Assembly (NCBI GenBank): GCA_002205965.3
Contig: NADL03000471.1
Span: 3,100,001 to 3,164,000 of the forward strand
DNA length: 64,000 nt
Source of the DNA: Kappaphycus alvarezii
Taxonomy: Eukaryota > Rhodophyta > Florideophyceae > Gigartinales > Solieriaceae
Direction of reading: 5' to 3'
Below, one piece after another: positions 31,246 through 44,958 of the stretch; within the stretch, counting starts at the first letter, position 1; each line of letters starts with the position of its first letter. A model generated the notes under the pieces. It ran no database searches and was not told the origin of the DNA. It worked only from the letters and a program-made list of their open reading frames with translations. A program made the position numbers and the translations under genes.

Positions 31246-34200
31246 TATGGCCTAGATGGACCGGACAACGGTAAAAATCGATCGAGTATTGGCGTTAAAA
31301 ATAGCGCATAATTGAGTCTGCAGAAGCTCCAAGGAAAACTCTCAAATAAGTTATTCAATACAGCCTCACGCCATAAATATCGAATTATCACATCTACATT
31401 ACAGTTGAAGTCCAATATAACATTAAATATGATGCCTCAGGGAATTTGAACCGTGCTTTATCAAGTGGCGTTATTAATAAGAGAGAAAGAAGGCCTGAGC
31501 GCCCAGCTCTTATCGATGTAACCTCTATGTAATACGGTATCTTTTGCATCTCCCTCACAATAATCAAGTACGGGCGGCACAAAATATTGAAGGAATAACG
31601 CCATACTTGGAGCTACGGCGTAGACAGTACGAATGGATGATGAAAAACTAACGGAGAATACTACAGAACCATGAATGAGAAGAAAATCTGGGATCAAAGT
31701 TAATCGCACGATAATCTGCTTTGCTTTTACTCGTTCTTGTGTGAAAAATACTACTTTAGTTGACATCGGCTAGTAATTTAATCCCCGTTTCCGTATTTCT
31801 GTAAGAAGGAAACAGAAGTGAAAAGTTGTACTGAAAGGCGAAAACCTACTCTCCATGCTTGAATACAGCATCTAAAGGTCTATGTCGATTTTAGCAGACA
31901 TTTGAATCCTTTAAACATTGCCGGTCTTTCTTACCCTGGTTCTACGTATGAAATTTTGCATATTTTGCACTAAATCCGCTTATTTAGTGTCTGCAGGACT
32001 AGTATCCTTGCATGAGGACAAAAATAAGCGCAAAATTTTTGAGGTAAAAAATTAAATCATTTTTTGCGCTTAGATGTACATTTACACACACAGGTGCTCA
32101 AAAAATTTTACAAGAGTTATCACCTTTTCGAAAACCTGCGAAGAGTTTCGACCTCGAGTAGCATTCCATTTTATGTTCAATACCCTTACAATCGATTAGT
32201 GAACATTTCGGGTAATCTTTTCTACTGCAACATCTACAACAAAAAATACGCAATCTGCGGAAGGTAAGTTTCTCTATGGTTCAGCCTAAATGACGACGAT
32301 GAGCACAAGGATCTGCATTTTATTCCAATGCAACGTGTCAGTGGTCATAAGAGGATTAATCCAAGCTCGTTGGACCGTATGGTACCGACTTGAAACCCTC
32401 AGGCTCATAATTGTCACCTTAAAGGCAGGCCTACCTCCCTCGGAGGTGACTGCAAAGCAAGAATCACCTCAATTGATATTGGACAATGCCATTGAAGATG
32501 CAGCGTTTTTGTTTTCAATCGATGCAACCAGAGGCTGGTAGAAACCTTGATGATTCTACAGTGCATAAATCACATGCATTTCATAAACAAATAGGAGACT
32601 TTCGACAAATAAGGAGGCTTTTACATCAATAACTGGAAAATTGATGGAGCAATTATCCATGCTGGTTGTTTTTTGTTGATTCTCTCGCATTTTTGTCGTG
32701 CTTTCCGAGAATTGTCTTCATTCGAGTGTTGTAGTATCAGCTTAAGAGCCCTACCTGCCATGTCCCTATTCTGAGCTAAAATCTCACGAAAATCAATATT
32801 TTAGCATCTCTACTCACGTCAAGCGTGGTTTCCTCCCTTTACAGACAGTATTCCCGTAAGCTGAAAGAAAATTAGATACGAACGGGTTGATTGCCAGGAA
32901 TAATTACCTGGAATATTCTCAGTGTCTGGAATAGACCTAGATGTACTGTCATGCCGATACTGGGCCAATCCGGCCTTTCAATAGGAGGTACCTGACATAC
33001 TTTACCACACATATTTAGCCGTTAGATCATTTCGAATTTTTGTCATGTGGAATCTATCATAAATGTTTCCTTGTGCGGTCCCTCCAGGAAAAATATTTCT
33101 ATCTTACTTCCGTCAAAACGATGCCACTACCCCTCCACAGACAGCTCCCCTCCTCTAATACTCTTCTATTCCGTCCAACCCAAACCTGTAGCTCTAATTA
33201 CGTCTCTTATGTTCTCTGTAACGGCCCGCTGCGATAAGTCCCTCCCATTTTTGTTAATGCATCAATTTCCTCCAAATAACTGATGTATTTGCCCCGAAAC
33301 AGCCATGCACGGGATAAGCCCGTGCAAGTGGCTTAGCTATAGCGGAACCGGCCAATAGAGGCCCAAAAAGCCTTATTAGTCGTTCTGTCCGGTTTCCTCA
33401 CAAATATCAGCATCAAAATCGACAGCGGATTCCGAAATTGGACCTTCTTATGTCTCTAATTTGTCGCCCTATATTTTTTCTTGCATAAATCGTGTTTGCT
33501 ACCACCCTCGGCCAAAGGAACACTTCTATTGGGTTTTTTATTCTCTCAAGGCCTCCTAAGTCATAAAATACTGTGACGTCACATAGGTCACATTCTTGGC
33601 AGAAAATTGCAAAGTCAGCTCGCCCCGTACCTTATTAATATGCCTTCTATGTTCACTGTTAGGATCATGAAAAGAATCTCTCACTTCTACCCGAAGCTGA
33701 CGACACTGCATTCAGTATCAAAAATATAGCCTGATTTTCTTCGTAAAATTGTAACTACCGTAATTCTGTCTAGGAGAAGATTTTTGCAGAAAGATGGTAG
33801 AGATATAGACATAACGCAGTCAGCTGTTTTCCAGCACCATTAATGTCAATACCAAAATTGCGGAGTGACTGTCTGGGCAACCACACCATGGTGCAGCTTT
33901 ACGCAGCCGACCTCATTCCCATGAACGCTGTAGTTAACCGCCTCATTTCGTCTCTCTCATTACTCCCGCAACTTCTAGATCAGCGACCTCGCATTTATAG
34001 TCTCCCAAGCCTCTTTTTTGCGACTTCTGGGACGATCATTGCTTACTCCAAATTTTTTTTTCGCACATCCGGCACCGCAAGGTACCTTTTTCACATGTAT
34101 AAATCGCGACAGAGGGATTGAGGGAAAAAATGGGACTTATGAAATGCTAAGATTCTGTACTATCAAATATGAAATCCTAAATAATCGCCAAATAAACTCA

Positions 34201-36253
34201 ATTGGAACCAAAATCCGATGTTGAAGTGGCAACTGGAGTATTTTTGCGCCACTAGCCGCTCTTTTTGGACGTTCATGAACACCAGCGTTTCTACCGTGTC
34301 TATGAGTACCCTCGAGTTCGTTATTTTCCTGGAGACCTCCAAAGATCCATTCCCTTCACGTCTCAACAGACCCAAAATTTCCAAGATCCCGCCTAACATC
34401 CATAGAGTCCTTCCACGATCTTCCGTCGTTGTTTGTTGTCTTCCCGTCAAATTTTGAGCAGGAACGAAATCGAAGAATTCTTGCAGAATTAGGATACCGG
34501 TTTTTTTCTTACGTGCGTTACTTGCGGCCGCACAAACATTTAAATACCGATAAAACAAACTTAACCGATAGAAAAGAGGTTTATACTTCGTCTTCTGATT
34601 AGTTTTATTGTATTATGGATAGCCACATTCCGTGAAATTTTAAAGGGAATAATATTTTCAAAAATGATCAAAATATTACAAGAATTGTTGCCTTCTTTTG
34701 CCGCGGAAATTTTTGGTAAGAAATATTATTGGATTTGAAGGCAGGATACATCACCCGTTAATGTTTCTGAAGACTCTATATTTACTTCGAACTAGTTTTG
34801 CTCGCTCTTTATGCTGGGGAACAATATGATATCGCTTCAATATGAATCGAATTGTGTGGGGCGCGTTGCACAGAGTTTTTTTTGCAATCGAGGACATCAT
34901 TTTCACAGTTTAGGTGAATCCATGGTTTTTGCGTCGAAGTTTTAGAAAGTGTCCATTTAATAAATTTTTTTGTTGGGGAACATAAATAGAAATATGATAT
35001 GCCAAAATTGCAGAAGTACTCATACAAGATATTTTCGTAACGGCTTCAAAAATCACTTGCAACATAAAAGTATCAATTTAATCCGCTAGTATGTAACTAA
35101 ACTGTAAAGAATGACTTCTGAATAAGAAATATACAACTAGAACGAGACTAGGTACGGGAATGAAATTTTTGATCTTCCAGGAAAGTAACATTCATGTAAT
35201 CGCTATGAAACTATTTAGAATTGAACAAAGACTATCAAATTTATATTTTTATTTGGTATAGTACGAAACGCACACCGTAAATCTTTTAGGATAGTAGCTT
35301 GCAAATAATTCCTAAAATGACGTAATAGTTACTTCTGTGCCATAAAAAGTCACTTATATTGAGTTAGGCTGTTCCAATCAATGCCAGGATGCTGTAGCTG
35401 ATTTTTTAAACTGAATAAATTTATTCAAAGCAGCCAAGTCAATACTTAAACTACGCAAAATGATAAATAAGAATATCTCTGTCTGACACAAGATAATTTA
35501 AACGTATAGGTGGTGCGTGGGACCTACGATTTGAAGTAGCACATACTGCTTCTTTTAGTTTTGCACAGACTCTTCTTTCTGAGTACTAGGTTCCAAAATA
35601 CCACTGTATGAATAAAATCTCTTTATGCTTAGTAATCACAAAATTGCGGGCTTATCGTTCCCAAAAAGCATGTAATGTTTGATATGCGCCAATTGATAAG
35701 AATTATACTCTAAATATTATTTCAACGTAATGTTTGTACTCGGATAGCAAGATGTTGGCTTAAAATTCGCGAAGAAAATTTTTTTTCAAGCCTTTATTTA
35801 AATAGTAAATATTCTTATTATGTTATGAACTTCGATGGATATGTTTATTTTATAAATAAAAATAGGCCTATAAATATATTTCAAGGCTCGGATCGAAGAA
35901 ATAAAGCCTACTAATTCCATCATTGTGAAAGAGGAACGAGAAGTAGTAAAAACGCAGTTATTCTAACACCTAAAAACATTTTGAAGCATATATTTCAAAT
36001 ATTAAGAAGAAATTACGTATATGAGTTACCGCAGGTGGTGCAATGAGCTGACGGAATTAATACGGAGGACTACTAGCACATTGTATTCTGTTATATAAAC
36101 TAAATAGAAGGCATGTAAGCCGTTACAAGAACGTCGTACTGAACTTGGAAAATCACGATCTAATTCATTTGGAGATTATTTAAACTCCCTTTAGATCCAT
36201 ATAATGTTTTTTTGTCTACGCCAAGGACAGAAACACATATTGAAATAAAATTA
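31246..36253. other. AT-rich region, no confident gene
   Basis: Five kilobases of AT-rich, stop-dense sequence. Small frames at 31461-31766, 32290-32541, 33843-34121 and 34163-34558 lack recognisable motifs. A perfect 8-bp hairpin (TGCACGGG/CCCGTGCA with a 5-base loop) lies at 33306-33326 in a locally GC-rich patch. Confidence 0.4.
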
Positions 36254-36648
36254 TTAGAGCATCTATACCGCATCCTGAAAACTGAATTCTATTGGCTTTT
36301 TCATTCTGACCGGAAAATCACACAACTCTATAACACCAAATAAAATCTATTGTTATCATAATCGTTTTCTTTTCATAAAAAAAATTATGAAAACGTGCCA
36401 GCGATAGGCTCAAATCTTTGTCTATCGATCCAAATAGATATGTCATTCTGGCGCCTGTGATTGGCTTCTTCCTAGTATTCTTCCTGACAAAAGTCACACA
36501 CGCCAAAAGTCTTCACACAAACGAAATGTACGCTCTGAATAAATCGGTACTTGCCCTCGACTGTCCTCAAATGTGTTCAAATATATACACTCTTCCCCAC
36601 TTGGACCAACCTCCGTCACTAAAGAGCACCGTTACCACATCTTAGACG

Positions 36649-37602
36649 ATGGACAGAGGTAAGACGTGGTATATCGTTGAGAATGCATGTCTTCCGCGTG
36701 CATAGATTGAAGTCTCGGAGGTTCCTGTTGTCGGCCTCGATCAGACGCAAAAGGTTTTCGTGGAATATGTGGGCCGCAGATTTTTAGAGCTGGGATCTAA
36801 GCAATCAGAAATTGCTGGAAGATGTGGTTCGAGGACATCAACGAGTATTGCGCAGCATTTTGGAGACATGTCGGCGGACGTACAGAAGTTTCGCGTTGCA
36901 TTCTCTAAGGTTCGTGTATGTAATCCAACAGGTGTCACTGAAGATAACATCGAATGTATGGATGTAGCAGTTCATCTCCGAAAGATACAGGTCATGAGCT
37001 ACGATTACAATTGTTTTGACCCCACGAAATAGGTTTATTTTGAAGCGTGGAAGGTGCTACGGAATCATCCGAAATCGTGGGATGTTCCATCCCCTAACTG
37101 TACCGATGATCACACTGTAGAGAATGAGAGGGAACTGGTGGATGCATTGTGTAATTTGAACAATAAGGTAACGAAGCGCCTGAAATCTCCGTCGTAAGAT
37201 CGCTTTGCGATGGGAAGCAAAAAGGCTAAGTTGATGAGGCAAGAACAAATTCGCACGGAGTCCGTGCAATCTTTGGCTGCATCAGCAAAACGCAGGACGG
37301 ATGTCATGGAGGAGAAGACTACTATTGCTGTGTTCTCACGGCGTGATGCCGAGGAGCTACCAGAAACTAAGGAGTTCTTTTCGGCCATAAGTCGAAAGCA
37401 TTTGGCTCAAACAAAACAGCGAGCACTGATCGAGGAATCTCATCTAGAGTCGGCTAAAGCTGAAGACCCGCAGAATCTTGAAGCTTCTTCATCACTACCG
37501 AGCAATGTTGATGATAGCGATGCTGTTAATATTGGGTCATTTGAACATGAGTGTACTATCATCCCGCCACAGTGTCCTGTTATCGCGAGTTTGAAACGGT
37601 GA
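36649..37602 (+). pseudogene. Harbinger ORF1: SANT/Myb-like DNA-binding protein
   Basis: A single frame runs from ATG 36649 to TGA at 37600-37602, with in-frame stops near 36703 (TAG), 37030 (TAG) and 37195 (TAA). It shows VPVVGLDQTQKVFVEYVGRR, a trihelix-like region, the YFEAWKVLRNHPKSWD block and FAMGSKKAKLMRQEQ, which is the (P)xGxKxAK motif of plant-type Harbinger ORF1 proteins. A helical, E/K-rich C-terminus follows. In active elements this protein brings the transposase to the terminal repeats and into the nucleus. The three stops make it inactive. It faces the transposase gene at 37751-39096. Confidence 0.7.
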
Positions 37603-37750
37603 AATGCACTGTTACCTGAAAACACGACATGTACTGTTTTATTGCAGCGTAAACTTAAGCTACGACTCTAGTTTCGTACTGTGCATCTCTTTAAATATTC
37701 GCACTGAGCTCTCACACGTCATTGGAAAACATTCATAGTACGCAGACGGA

Positions 37751-39096
37751 TTAGAAGTACCTCTCACTTCGATTCCATATGTGCTGGATCAGGTCTCTCT
37801 TAAGATACATGTGGTCTACAGAACTGGTGACGCGGTCTGATTTGAAAGATACCATAGAGGCCGAAACGCCATCATTGAAGGCGAACTGTAAACGCTCCCG
37901 TGTCACCTCATAGTACTCCCATTTGAACTGTTCCCCTCCTCGAAACCTTGGTGTGGCTTCGTCATGATACTGTAAACCACTCATTTCATTTTTTTAGCAA
38001 TCTCGACGAGACTCTAAAATCATGTTGTGGAGAATCACAACATTTTCATTACGTAAAGCATATCTTGGCGTGACCACAGACGACAAGGCCTTTGCAATAT
38101 AATTAAACTTCGCGCCAAGTACTCCAAAAGCTCTTCCTATATACTTCCTCATTCCTTCTTGGGACTTCGAGTATAAAGTTTCCTTCTGGTTGCTACATTC
38201 GGCAATTGGTTTTTCAAAGACTGCCCACATCGGATAAATTCCATCTGAGAGATAATATGGCAGCGACTGCTCAGTTCCGTTCAATTTGTATGGTAAAGAG
38301 GGAAGAAACGAAACATCAATAATGCCGTGCATTGTGTTAGAGCTGTCCAGTACGTTAATATCATTACAAGAACCGGGTGTTCCGAAATGCATATGCCAAA
38401 TCCACCGCTCTCCATTGCAAATGGCTTCCAGAACCACAGTTGGTTTTTTTCTCTTTTCCCTTATACTGACCAGCCCAAGCTATTGGGAAATTCTTCCACT
38501 CTCATTGTTGGCAGTCAATACTGCCAATATATTCAGCAAATCCACGAGGCGCATTTATTTTCATTATCCTTTTGAGGTCATCTTCAGTTGGCTGACGAAG
38601 ATACTCCGGTCCCAATTCAGCAATGACCACTCGACAAAACGATTTTAGAGAGAGGAGAACAGAGTCTTCAGACATCTGTAGATACTCATCTAATGCATCT
38701 CTAGCTATCTCGTAAGCTATCATTCGGAGCGCAGCAACGATTCGCACCAAGAGATGGATTACTGGCATGCCTAAGCCATTGTATCTCTGCACGAGTATAT
38801 CTTTGCCGATCACTTTGCTAAAGACAGGATCGAAAACTGTACGAAGCATACGGAGACGTCGCTCGAAAAATATTCTTCTCTATACTTCGGTACTGGTGCG
38901 AAGTAGTCCGCTCGTAACCTGTCGAGAGCTCCACAAAGTCACGCTTTGCATTTAGAAGCTTTTCCGGGAGAGATCCTGGTCGCAGACGTTCCAGAGAGCT
39001 GCCTACGGAAGAACCAAGGATCATTCCCGTAGCAAGGAGATAAGATACGGTCTCACCGTCGCTAGAGTCTTCAAAAGAAGAGGATGTTGATGCCAT
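37751..39096 (-). pseudogene. Harbinger transposase (plant-type DDE_Tnp)
   Basis: Starting at 39096, the N-terminus MASTSSSFEDSSDGETVSYL leads into a helical domain. The core follows: LVQRYNGLGMPVIHLLVRIV, EYLRQPTEDDLKRIM, GSIDCQQ with the first catalytic Asp (about 38505), IAWAGQYKGKEKKPTVVLEA, IWHMHFGTPGSCNDINVLD with the second Asp (about 38330), YYLSDGIYPMWAVF, and RKYIGRAFGVLGAKF. In the last block the catalytic Glu (usually ERAFGVL) has become Gly. The C-terminus DHMYLKRDLIQHIW ends near 37780. There are a TGA in place of the Trp after DCQQ, frameshifts near 38450 and 38850, and a TAA at 37994. The transposase would excise and insert the element. Confidence 0.8.
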
Positions 39097-39268
39097 CTGT
39101 CACATCAACGTCTTCTTTCAGACGGAGACTGTGGTAGGGTTGATTAAATATTTTCTATTGTAGAATTTCGAAACGAAGTCTATATTTTACCGGATCCAAT
39201 AGAATCGTACATTGGGTAAAAATTGGTAGATACATTTCATATTTCATGTTGCGTTAGAGATGTTCTTA

Positions 39269-41812
39269 TAAATTATTTTATCTGCATTTGGCAAGCATAT
39301 TAACAAAATGCTTTTTAGAAATTAAAAAACTCATAAAGAGATTCCAAAATCCTTCCTTTGGAACAATAACTAATATGACTCCTTTTCTTGGTTTTAGGCC
39401 GCAAATGGACGGGAAATATTTGGCCATATAATCACAAAAAAACTGGTATGATTGCCTAAATAGGTCTGATGGAAGGTAGTGACAATTTAAAACCAAAGCA
39501 AAGACGATTTCGTTAAAATGGGGCTGTATTGCCTTCAGTACTCTTTACGAGAAGAAAAATAATTTTACAATAATTAAGTAACCCTTGCGTCCATTACAAT
39601 TAAAAACGCAGTGGTCGAGCTGTTTTAAGCATCTGTTTCCTCAGAATAGTTTTTGAACACGCAAGTATTTCAAATTTATTTTATTCAGGGAAAATATTAC
39701 TTACATCTGTTCAATCTGTGCTATTCATTTTATGCGAGAAATTTTTCACATGGATCCAAATAATAAGCATTGCAAAGGAACTACGTAATGAATGAACAAT
39801 GAAAACGTCATAAATTTTATATTCTCGCCATATACTTGTCATTTAACATATACTTGTAATTTTTATAATGTGATTTGATCACGCAAAGACAATATTTGTC
39901 AAGGCAGAAAGTGGGGACAAAATTTCAATGACAGCCAAAATATCTAGCGTAGAGTTTCGAAAGGTTGCAACGTAGAGGGATGACTTGAATTCATATTCTA
40001 TATCAGGGAGGTGTCATTTCTGTTCGAAAAAATCGTAATTGATTAGTCTGCTCAAATTATTATTTCAAATATTTCTTATTTTAAAATCTCCATGGAATTT
40101 TCACTTTTTTTCGTCTTCAAGGAGGGGATTGATTTTTTAATTAGCCATTTCTTCTAATTTTTTTCGCAAGGCACTAAAATTAAATCACCTTTTTACTTTC
40201 ATTATATTCCGTGAAGCTTAGATGAGTTAAAGGAGGGAAATAGTATATTTTTTCTTAGTTAAATTAAAATGTTATTTAACAAGAGGATAGAGTGCTCTGA
40301 TTTGTTCAAGTAAATTTAGCAACCTTCACCACCAATTAAATCAATTGAGTTTTAACGCACTATAAGTAGAGCTAGAATTCAAGGTGAATTTAAAGGGAAA
40401 TGGAGTTTAAAAATCTGAAGTAATAAATAGCTTTCGATTGTATCTTCGTAAAACCGCCTTGAGTTCAACTCAGAAAAAATATTATGTTATAAAAGATAGG
40501 TTACTAGTTATTCCCTCCAATAAATTTTAATGAAACTACTAGCCTCAAGTCAATCGAGCTTTCGTTACATGTTTCTTTTGCATTATGTTGTAAAACAATC
40601 ACACCAGCGTACATTGTTGTACTAGCACAATGTATAGTCGCAATGGATATCGCCTAATAGAATTTGATCAAGTTTATTTCATTTCAACTCAAACCTAACG
40701 CTCTAAACCTGGATTCAAGAAAGACAACCGTGAACATCCCCTAATCCGTTACTCATGTGTAATTATATATAGAGTGGTAGAGTAATGCATTAAGAATTAG
40801 AAAACCCAGTGAAAATAAGCAAGCACTTTATTGCCGTACCGCGATGCAAGCAAGTGCTCTCTGCTTACTCAAATCTCCGAAAGTATTTCTATGGAAAACT
40901 TACGCTTGAAACTCCACGCATCAGCAATGATTAATTCGTTGATATAATGAAGAAAATTGATTAAATAATCACAATCTCTTCTCTATTTGGATTGATATCA
41001 GCGGTTATTTCGATAAATCAAGTGATTTACATTTAAAATTATATGACTTCAGGCTTCTCACTGTGATGAACCTGTGTAATTTGAATATCAACTCTATGTA
41101 GTTAGTGCGCTTTTTGAGCTGGCAATAAATATCTCCATAGCCAGAACTTAGATGAGGAACACATGGGAAAGAGCACTTTAAACATGCCGCGTTTTTCGAA
41201 ATGGATTATTTTTCCATAAAGACGAAGAAGTAAATGTCTCTTTATAAACGACACCAATCGATCTCACCTGCGAGACGAGGCTCCATGTTCACGTGAAATG
41301 TACACATGGTCAATCGGTTAATGTTTGGTTCTCTCTATTACTAATAGAACTCAAATATCAGCGATTTTAGAAATTTCGGTCTAAAATTATTGTAATTTAC
41401 TGCTAAATTTATACCTTCATCTTCACAGTACATGAGCTGATCCATTTTGGATCATCTCAAACTAGTTTCGGATTTGCTTCTCACCGATTTAGTAACATCT
41501 GAAGGTACCATTCTACTCGCTTCACACTTTCCAAATAACTTCTCGTTTCACTACCACTTTTAGTCTCAGTTAAGGCTTCATCGGTTCTCTTTTCTCATAA
41601 TTGCTCCTTATTTTATCTTTCTCCTCTTTCTCAGTAATTTCAATTTTCCATGTCTCATCGCTCCCGCTATCTCACTTATAGTTAGCTTATACAAGCTTAG
41701 AACATAAGATAGATTAGTTGTTGACCTTAAGACACCACTTTTACATAGTGTGCAACTTTTCCGACCTCTGATTGGATAATGAATGACTATTTTTAATATA
41801 TATCTAGGACTC
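39269..41812. other. AT-rich region, nothing recognised
   Basis: Stop-dense AT-rich DNA between the two Harbinger elements, with no gene, RNA or repeat that I can support. Confidence 0.45.
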
Positions 41813-42044
41813 TTAGAGCATCCCTACCCCTTGGGTCAAATGATCAAGCATTCATGAAATGATCTCTACTTTTATTGGTAGATATAAAATTTAGATGTTT
41901 TAACTCTTTTCATCTGCCTTATGTTCCCACCGGTCGATCCCTTCTCGACGTCCGAGCCACATCCTCCTACTCGGAAACCTTGTACTCGACTTCCCAACTC
42001 AATTGAGGCTAACTTTAATCTCCCTTTTATTGTCAACAACGAAG

Positions 42045-43386
42045 ATGTCTGATCCGATGAAGATGCAAGTATATCACGAGTTCGCTTCTGATGATGGGCT
42101 CAACTTAATTGCCTGTTTAATTGAATCTGATGAAGATGAAGATCCAAAACGTGGCGAGTGTAGACCTTTTTGTGCCCCAATTTTGAGCGCTTCCGTATAC
42201 AAGGCGCTCAGCCTTTATGACGACTACTTTTCCGAGAATCCTGTCTATAATTAAAAGCTCTTTCAACGTCGCTTCCGAACATCACGTGACAAATTTCTGC
42301 TCATTTTCTCAGTTCTTGAGACAAACCCTTACTTTACTTATAGACGAGACTGCACTGGGAAACTGGGACTTAGTGGACTGCAGAAAGCTACAAAGGCGCT
42401 GCGCGTATTGGCGTATGGATGAGCCACAGATGCCACTGACGAATACGTTCGTCTGAGGGCCTCCACAAGGGATCAATGCCTTCGTGAGTTTGTGAAAACT
42501 GTCATCGAAAACTTCTCAAATGCGTACCTACGCTCACCTACAGAACAGGACATCAGAATGCTTCTTGGCAAATCAGCGAAGCGCGGGATTTCAGGTATGC
42601 TCGGCAGTCTCGACTGCTGTAGATGGATTTGGATGAGCTGGCCCATTGCGTATCATGGGCAGTTTGAAGGTAAAGAAGGCGTGCCTACTATTACACTTGA
42701 AGTAATTGCTGATGAAACCCTGCGGATCTGGCACTTTTTTCGGCATCCGTGGATCGTGTAATGATATTTATGTGCTGTAATCATCCCCTTTACAAACCAA
42801 GATTGCTAATGGCGTGTATCCTCCGCCCATGGAGTACATAAAATCAGGTCAAAGGCGTAATATTCCTTACTGGTTGGTAGATAGTATTTACCCAAAATGG
42901 CCTTTGTTCGTCCATACTGTATTAGATCCCATGACGGAGAAGGAGCTTTTGCTGTCTAGAGCTCAATAATCTGCTCGCAAGGATGATGAAAGGGCACTTG
43001 GTGTGTTTCAGGGGAAGTAGAATATTTTTTCACGGCCTGGAAGTTTCCATTCAAAAAAGTTTATGGGCGATATTGTGAATTTCTGCGTAATATTTCACAA
43101 CATGGCCGTTGAGGAACGGGAAGATTCTGAAGAACTGCATTCTACAGAGCAAGATATATCTGATAGTAGTACAGTAGGCTATAACGTCGTCCCAATGTGG
43201 GGCTCACTTGAATCTGCGAATGCATTGACCTACGTACCTCCCGTTTCTCTTGCAGCTCTATTTTGTGAGGCTTCGGCATTTACCGGAAACGAGGTTGAGT
43301 ATGAGAACACCAGAAAAATGTTCATGGGTAATCTTTGGGAGACGAAGGGATCTTCCGCAATCGTTATAACTAGTCATACTTTGTAG
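42045..43386 (+). pseudogene. Harbinger transposase of element 2
   Basis: From ATG 42045 (MSDPMKMQVYHEFASDD) the protein reads through several frames: an acidic N-terminus, LVSLQKATKALRVLAYG-like helices in a shifted frame (about 42370), FVKTVIENFSNAYLRSPTEQ, SGMLGSLDCCRWIWMSWP (first Asp, about 42610), and GVPTITLEVIADETLRIWHF. RGSCNDIYVL (second Asp) is in another frame at about 42750. IPYWLVDSIYPKWPLF and ARKDDERALGVFQGK with the catalytic Glu lie at about 42970. MGDIVNFCVIFHNMAVEERE and a C-terminal region ending at 43386 follow. All three acidic residues are present, but stops at 42252, 42970 and 43018 and frame changes break the gene. Confidence 0.78.
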
Positions 43387-43387
43387 T

Positions 43388-44851
43388 TCAGGAGCCGCTT
43401 TTCGTTACTAAACTGCGCTTATGACGGTTGCTGCTCGCCGGTTTGAGCAGATTAATCATTAGCACTCGATACACCGGTTCCAGATGAAGATGTAACCTGC
43501 GATACTGCAGCTGATATATCCCCGCGACCGCAGCACCAACATGTGCGCGAGCCTTACGCAGAGCCTCAGTACGTAGCAGGTTAAAGAACTCCACGGTCTC
43601 TGCATGGGCATTTTAGAATACCTTGGTGTCTTTGTGTCGCCCGGGAGCTTCGTTCCGTGCTTTCTGTAGCTCCATTGCATCTTCGGCTAGTTTTATCTTC
43701 TTTGGTGTTTCCGTTGTGATGCTTGCCAATTCTTTGGCTTTACGTCTCCCCATGGGACTTCTTGCAGTCTGTTGGGATGTCTGTATTTCGCCTTGTCCAT
43801 GGCCAACTGCAGTTGAGTCTACTGGAATGAAGACAGCGCCAGACGTTGGTGTTGAAACATAATCCGTTATGTCTGCATTTTGTTGAACGGCATGCGGTGA
43901 CGGTGCTGAATTTGTAGAACCATTACGTCCAGCCATGAACTTGGGATGCTCTCGCAGAATTTTCCACGCGTCAAAAAACTTGAAGGGTCGCCCGCAGTTC
44001 TCAGTAGCCGTAGAAATTATGGGACCGGTGTACAAAGCGGTCGAAATTCTGTATATGTCTGATTCGGAAACACCAGTCGGCTTTGTACTCTTAACTCTAG
44101 CAAAGCAGCCGGAATACCTGACACACTCTTTACTTAAGAGTTTTATACGAGCTTTGATGGAATCGATGGGCCGTTCTTCTCTAGGTAGAGGCTTAAAATG
44201 AGCAAAGAGCTCTGCAAAACGCTAGAAGAACATCAAAGACTTCTGCTCAGACCCTGAAATAGGGCCTTCCGAAACTCTCAACCAGGCCCTTGCAAACGCG
44301 CATTCGTCTAATATGGAGTAATTTCTCCCTCTGAAGCTCGGACTAGGCGGATCAGATGCCGGTGCGCCAGACGCAGAAGTAAGAGGTGAAGGAGCGACCT
44401 TTGTGGATGTAGCAAAAGATGCACGAGCGGTTGAGGGAGAACCTGGTTGAGGGCCGATGGGTAGAGCGGACGAAGGGTAGATCGTGGAGGAAGTACCAGG
44501 AGCAGATGAAGGACGGGTTGTTGAGGGATGGGCAAGCGCAGAGATCATAGCTGGGGTAAGTATAGGAGGGGGAGATAAGGAGGCGTCGCGTAGTTGTGGG
44601 AAGTTGCTCATTATTTTGGAGCAAACCTCCAAAGAGTTGAAGCGGACTGGCTTTGTGGGAGGCTGGACTATCGCTATCGGATATCGTTTTTGTACAGTAT
44701 CTGGCGGTTTTTTCGGGATGAAAAACTTGGGATATTTGGCGGGAAACGAGAAGGGGTCCCAATCATATCGCGACAAATAGACGCACCAAGAGTGTAAAGT
44801 TGTAAATTCTGGAGTTAAACTGAGGCCGATTTGACTCTCCATTTTTGCCAT
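43388..44851 (-). pseudogene. Harbinger ORF1 (SANT/Myb-like) of element 2
   Basis: Starting at 44851 (MAKMESQIGLSLTPEFTTLH), the protein has a long Pro/Ser/Ala-rich linker, then RNYSILDECAFARAWLRVSE, the entry to the trihelix domain typical of plant-type ORF1. After a stop at 44222 come FFDAWKILREHPKFMAG and RSPMGRRKAKELASITTE, the (P)xGxKxAK motif, followed by an E/K-rich helix. A TAG at 43613 separates EFFNLLRTEALRKARAHVGA and the end at 43388. It is longer than its partner in element 1 because of the low-complexity linker. It converges on the transposase with one base between their stops. Inactive. Confidence 0.7.
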
Positions 44852-44958
44852 TTTGCAAGTATTTGCTTTTAAAGCTGCCGTTGGGAGTTTGTAAAATGGG
44901 ATCTAATTGAAATTTTTATTTATTTGATGACTTGCATCAACCGGGGGGGATGCTCTTA

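Larger units (their letters stand above)
36257..39265. mobile_element. PIF/Harbinger DNA transposon 1 (convergent genes, TTA target duplication)
   Basis: The left end GAGCATCTATACCGC (36257) and the right end, whose reverse complement is GAACATCTCTAACGC (ending 39265), form imperfect terminal inverted repeats. Each is flanked by TTA (36254-36256 and 39266-39268), the TWA duplication typical of PIF/Harbinger. Inside are a plus-strand DNA-binding gene and a minus-strand transposase, pointing at each other. The element is 3,009 bp. Both genes carry stops. Confidence 0.8.
41816..44955. mobile_element. PIF/Harbinger DNA transposon 2 (convergent genes, TTA target duplication)
   Basis: The left end GAGCATCCCTACCCC (41816) and the reverse complement of the right end, GAGCATCCCCCCCGG (ending 44955), form terminal inverted repeats. 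TTA flanks both sides (41813-41815 and 44956-44958). The 3,140-bp element carries the same gene pair as element 1 in mirror orientation: transposase on plus and ORF1 on minus, still convergent. The proteins are clearly diverged from element 1, so they are separate lineages of one superfamily. Confidence 0.82.
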
